Under the pieces are notes generated by a model that saw only the letters and a program-made list of their open reading frames with translations, did no database searches and was not told the origin of the DNA. From the NCBI RefSeq assembly GCF_019393635.1, contig NC_057861.1:302085468-302149467 (forward strand): a stretch of 64,000 nucleotides of DNA, given 5' to 3'. The translations under genes were made by a program, and so were the position numbers. Numbering within the stretch: the first letter of the stretch is position 1; every line of letters begins with the position of its first letter. Positions 62,057 through 64,000 of this stretch are shown in pieces. The stretch comes from Dromiciops gliroides (lineage: Eukaryota > Chordata > Mammalia > Microbiotheria > Microbiotheriidae).

Positions 62057-63003
62057 GAAGAGGGGCCTGGGGACCATGTCTGCCCATCCCATAACTGTGC
62101 TCAGACCAAGCCTCCCAGAATGATGCAGACCTTCCCCAACCTCGGCTTCCCGCTGTGGAGGGACCTACACTGTGAAGGGAGTCCCAGGAGAGAGGCCAAG
62201 GACCCTGGAGTCCAGGCCATATTCGAGGAAAGACACCTCCTTTAACCTCACCTTTCTTTTCTTATCTTTGAGATTCTCCAAGGATTTCTTTTCCCTGGAA
62301 TCAAGGGTTCTGGACTATAAGAGCCCACCTAGTGTGCCACTCAGAAGGTGGTACTGTTCCTGGGTGCTATGCTCCCAGCTGGCCATGGAAGACCTATGGC
62401 TAGAGAGATGCCCAGCAAGGACCACATGACACTCTTCTCCCTTTCCTCCCAATGCCTGCTGCTCCTGTGGCTGGGATTCGGCTCTCCGAGGAGCCCAGGA
62501 GGCACAGCTGATGGGGTTGGTGGGTCTCTGAATGTGGTACTGCCAGGAGAGAGGAGATGACTTGGTATGGAAGGGTAGAGGTGAACAGAAGGCAAAAAGG
62601 AATCATAATTGTTTGGGCTGCACATAATTGGGAGGAATTGCATTTCTTTTTCAGAAAGAGATAAGGGTGAGATAGGAGCCACCCCCAAAATCCTTGGATA
62701 TGGGAAGAGGGCAGTATCCTGCCCCCAGTGCTCCTGGAATGTGCCTGGGTTGATTGGAAAGGAAGTGGTGGGAATAGCAGTGTTCTGTATTAACTCTTGT
62801 AATAGAGGGGAAGAGGAAGGGGCTGGCTGCTGGGCAAAAATGAGGGAGGGGCACACCAAGAATGACAGTTGGTCACATCAGGTACCAACAGACATTTCCC
62901 TCACATCTACCAGCTACTGTATGGAATAGCTGTGTACCTGTTTTTCCATAAGATTTTGATAATATATACAAACCTTTAGCTGCCAAAAAAAAAAAAAAAA
63001 AAA
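62057..63003 (+). other. LMOD1: 3' UTR and poly(A) tail of the LMOD1 retrocopy
   Basis: About 930 bases of non-coding sequence follow the stop codon and end in an uninterrupted run of 19 A (62985-63003). A variant polyadenylation hexamer AATATA sits at 62961-62966, about 18 bases before the tail. No canonical AATAAA is visible at that position. Short frames in this stretch on both strands look like chance. Confidence 0.85.
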
Positions 63004-63019
63004 GAAAAGTGAGTGGATC
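63004..63019. repeat. Right target-site duplication of the LMOD1 retrocopy
   Basis: A perfect copy of 60152-60167 directly after the poly(A) tail. Together the two fix the inserted segment as 60168-63003, about 2.8 kb. Confidence 0.95.
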
Positions 63020-63269
63020 TACACCTAGAGGTGGTATAAAGAAGTGGTCACAGGTCATGGGTTGTTCAATAATTAAGAAAGTCTAAATTATCTGATCTGA
63101 CCTGTCTAAAAATTGGCTGTGACTCTCCTCACCATGCCAAATATCTATACTTCTGCCCTTTTAATCTTAGGGTAGATTTGAGATCCCAGGCTCCAGAACC
63201 TCTGCATAGACCTGAGCACACTTACTTAGCACAAAGGCTCCAAGCTTCAGAGAGGACTGTTTCCCTCAC

Positions 63270-64000
63270 CCCCTTGAAATTTTTTAACTTAACCCACATC
63301 AAACACAAAGAAGATCGATTATATATGAAACTGAAATTGAGCTAGGAATATTTTTTAAAATTTGTATATTGATTTCAACAAAGTAGGAACAGAATTGTCC
63401 AGATGATTTCGATGTCCCCTTCTGGAATCTGTGTATTTATGTCATGTTGTCCTCTCACTAACTTATTTCATTCTCCATTGTTCCAAATAAGTCGGGTCAC
63501 CCAGAACTGATCAGCACATTAGCCCTGAAGGAAAATGGGGGCATTTTGCACTTCTGCAGACAGTGGGGGTCAGTTCTGAGAAACCTGCAGGTCCTCTATG
63601 TAGTAGGCACTGATGGCATTAAAGGGGGCCTTTTGAAGCTTGAGTTCTTTGCTTTTACCAGGTCGTCAGTTCTGCTCTATGCTAAGAAGTATTGCTATCA
63701 ATAAAAAAGCACTTATCTAGCAAAAAGAATGAAAAAGAAACACATTAAGTTTAGGTGAAAAAGTGTCAGCTTATTATCTAACATGAAAAGAGGATTTGTT
63801 TAGTTCTACATGAAATGGCTTCCAAAGACTGCTACATGAAGTGTTATATTAAAAGGCAAGTAGGAAGCATTCATTTTAACAACTTTCACAATTTCCTGCC
63901 ACTTTGTATCAGTAAATACAGACATATCCTAATTGGATTGCAGTGTCACTCAGGGTTCTGTAATACACACCTATAGTCAAGAGCGCAGGAATATAACCTA
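63270..64000. other. Right flank, no recognised feature
   Basis: Similarity to A1 ends at about 63262. The remaining 730 bases hold no gene or repeat that I recognise. Confidence 0.5.

Larger units (their letters stand above)
54786..63265. repeat. Duplicated unit A2, host of the LMOD1 retrocopy
   Basis: Second copy of unit A in the same orientation. It is lengthened by a roughly 1.1 kb insertion (56954-58066) and by the 2.8 kb LMOD1 retrocopy. The pairing resumes at about 63085 with 'ctgatctgacctgtctaaa', matching A1 at about 44985. Confidence 0.75.

Overview
The window is vertebrate nuclear DNA, almost certainly marsupial. It carries about ten copies of the tRNA-derived CORE-SINE typical of metatherians (WALLSI/WSINE-like, opening 'ggggcagctaggtggc' and containing 'tgtgaccctgggcaagtc'). 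It also has marsupial-type L1, L2, MIR, RTE-like LINE pieces and ERV LTRs. There are no prokaryotic features. Family names for repeats are recognised by eye; no library search was run, and boundaries without target-site duplications (TSDs) are approximate.

The one intact protein gene is at 60296-62056: an uninterrupted 586-codon leiomodin-1 (LMOD1) reading frame. The mammalian parent gene is interrupted by introns. This copy has none, carries a 5' leader and about 930 bases of 3' UTR, ends in a 19-base A tail, and is bounded by a perfect 16-bp TSD (60152-60167 and 63004-63019). It is therefore an L1-mobilised processed copy with a full-length open frame: a candidate LMOD1 retrogene.

Layout. 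1-13.9 kb: ancient L2/MIR debris, one L1 3' end (3.1-5.2 kb) hit by SINEs and a solo LTR, and long stretches with nothing recognisable. 14.0-15.6 kb: a 1.6 kb strand-asymmetric CT/CCCC minisatellite. 15.6-24.9 kb: old repeats, SINEs and a near-perfect 119-nt palindrome (23389-23507) built from two opposed L2 tails. 24.9-32.3 kb: L1 pieces riddled with LTRs. 32.3-34.0 kb: unassigned. 34.0-39.8 kb: L2, L1, and an L1 pair with the geometry of a twin-priming inversion. 39.8-63.3 kb: an old duplicated block. Unit A occurs at 39.83-45.16 and 54.79-63.26 kb; unit U occurs in tandem at 46.80-50.50 and 50.50-54.28 kb. The U copies hold relics of a C2H2 zinc-finger gene on the minus strand. A1 holds a broken TACC1 fragment; A2 holds the LMOD1 retrocopy.

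No operon or pathway logic applies here. The genes are related by retrotransposition and segmental duplication. Insertions present in one duplicate and absent from the other (an L1 plus SINE in U1, LTRs in U2, A1 and A2, the retrocopy in A2) give a relative chronology in which the LMOD1 copy is among the younger events.
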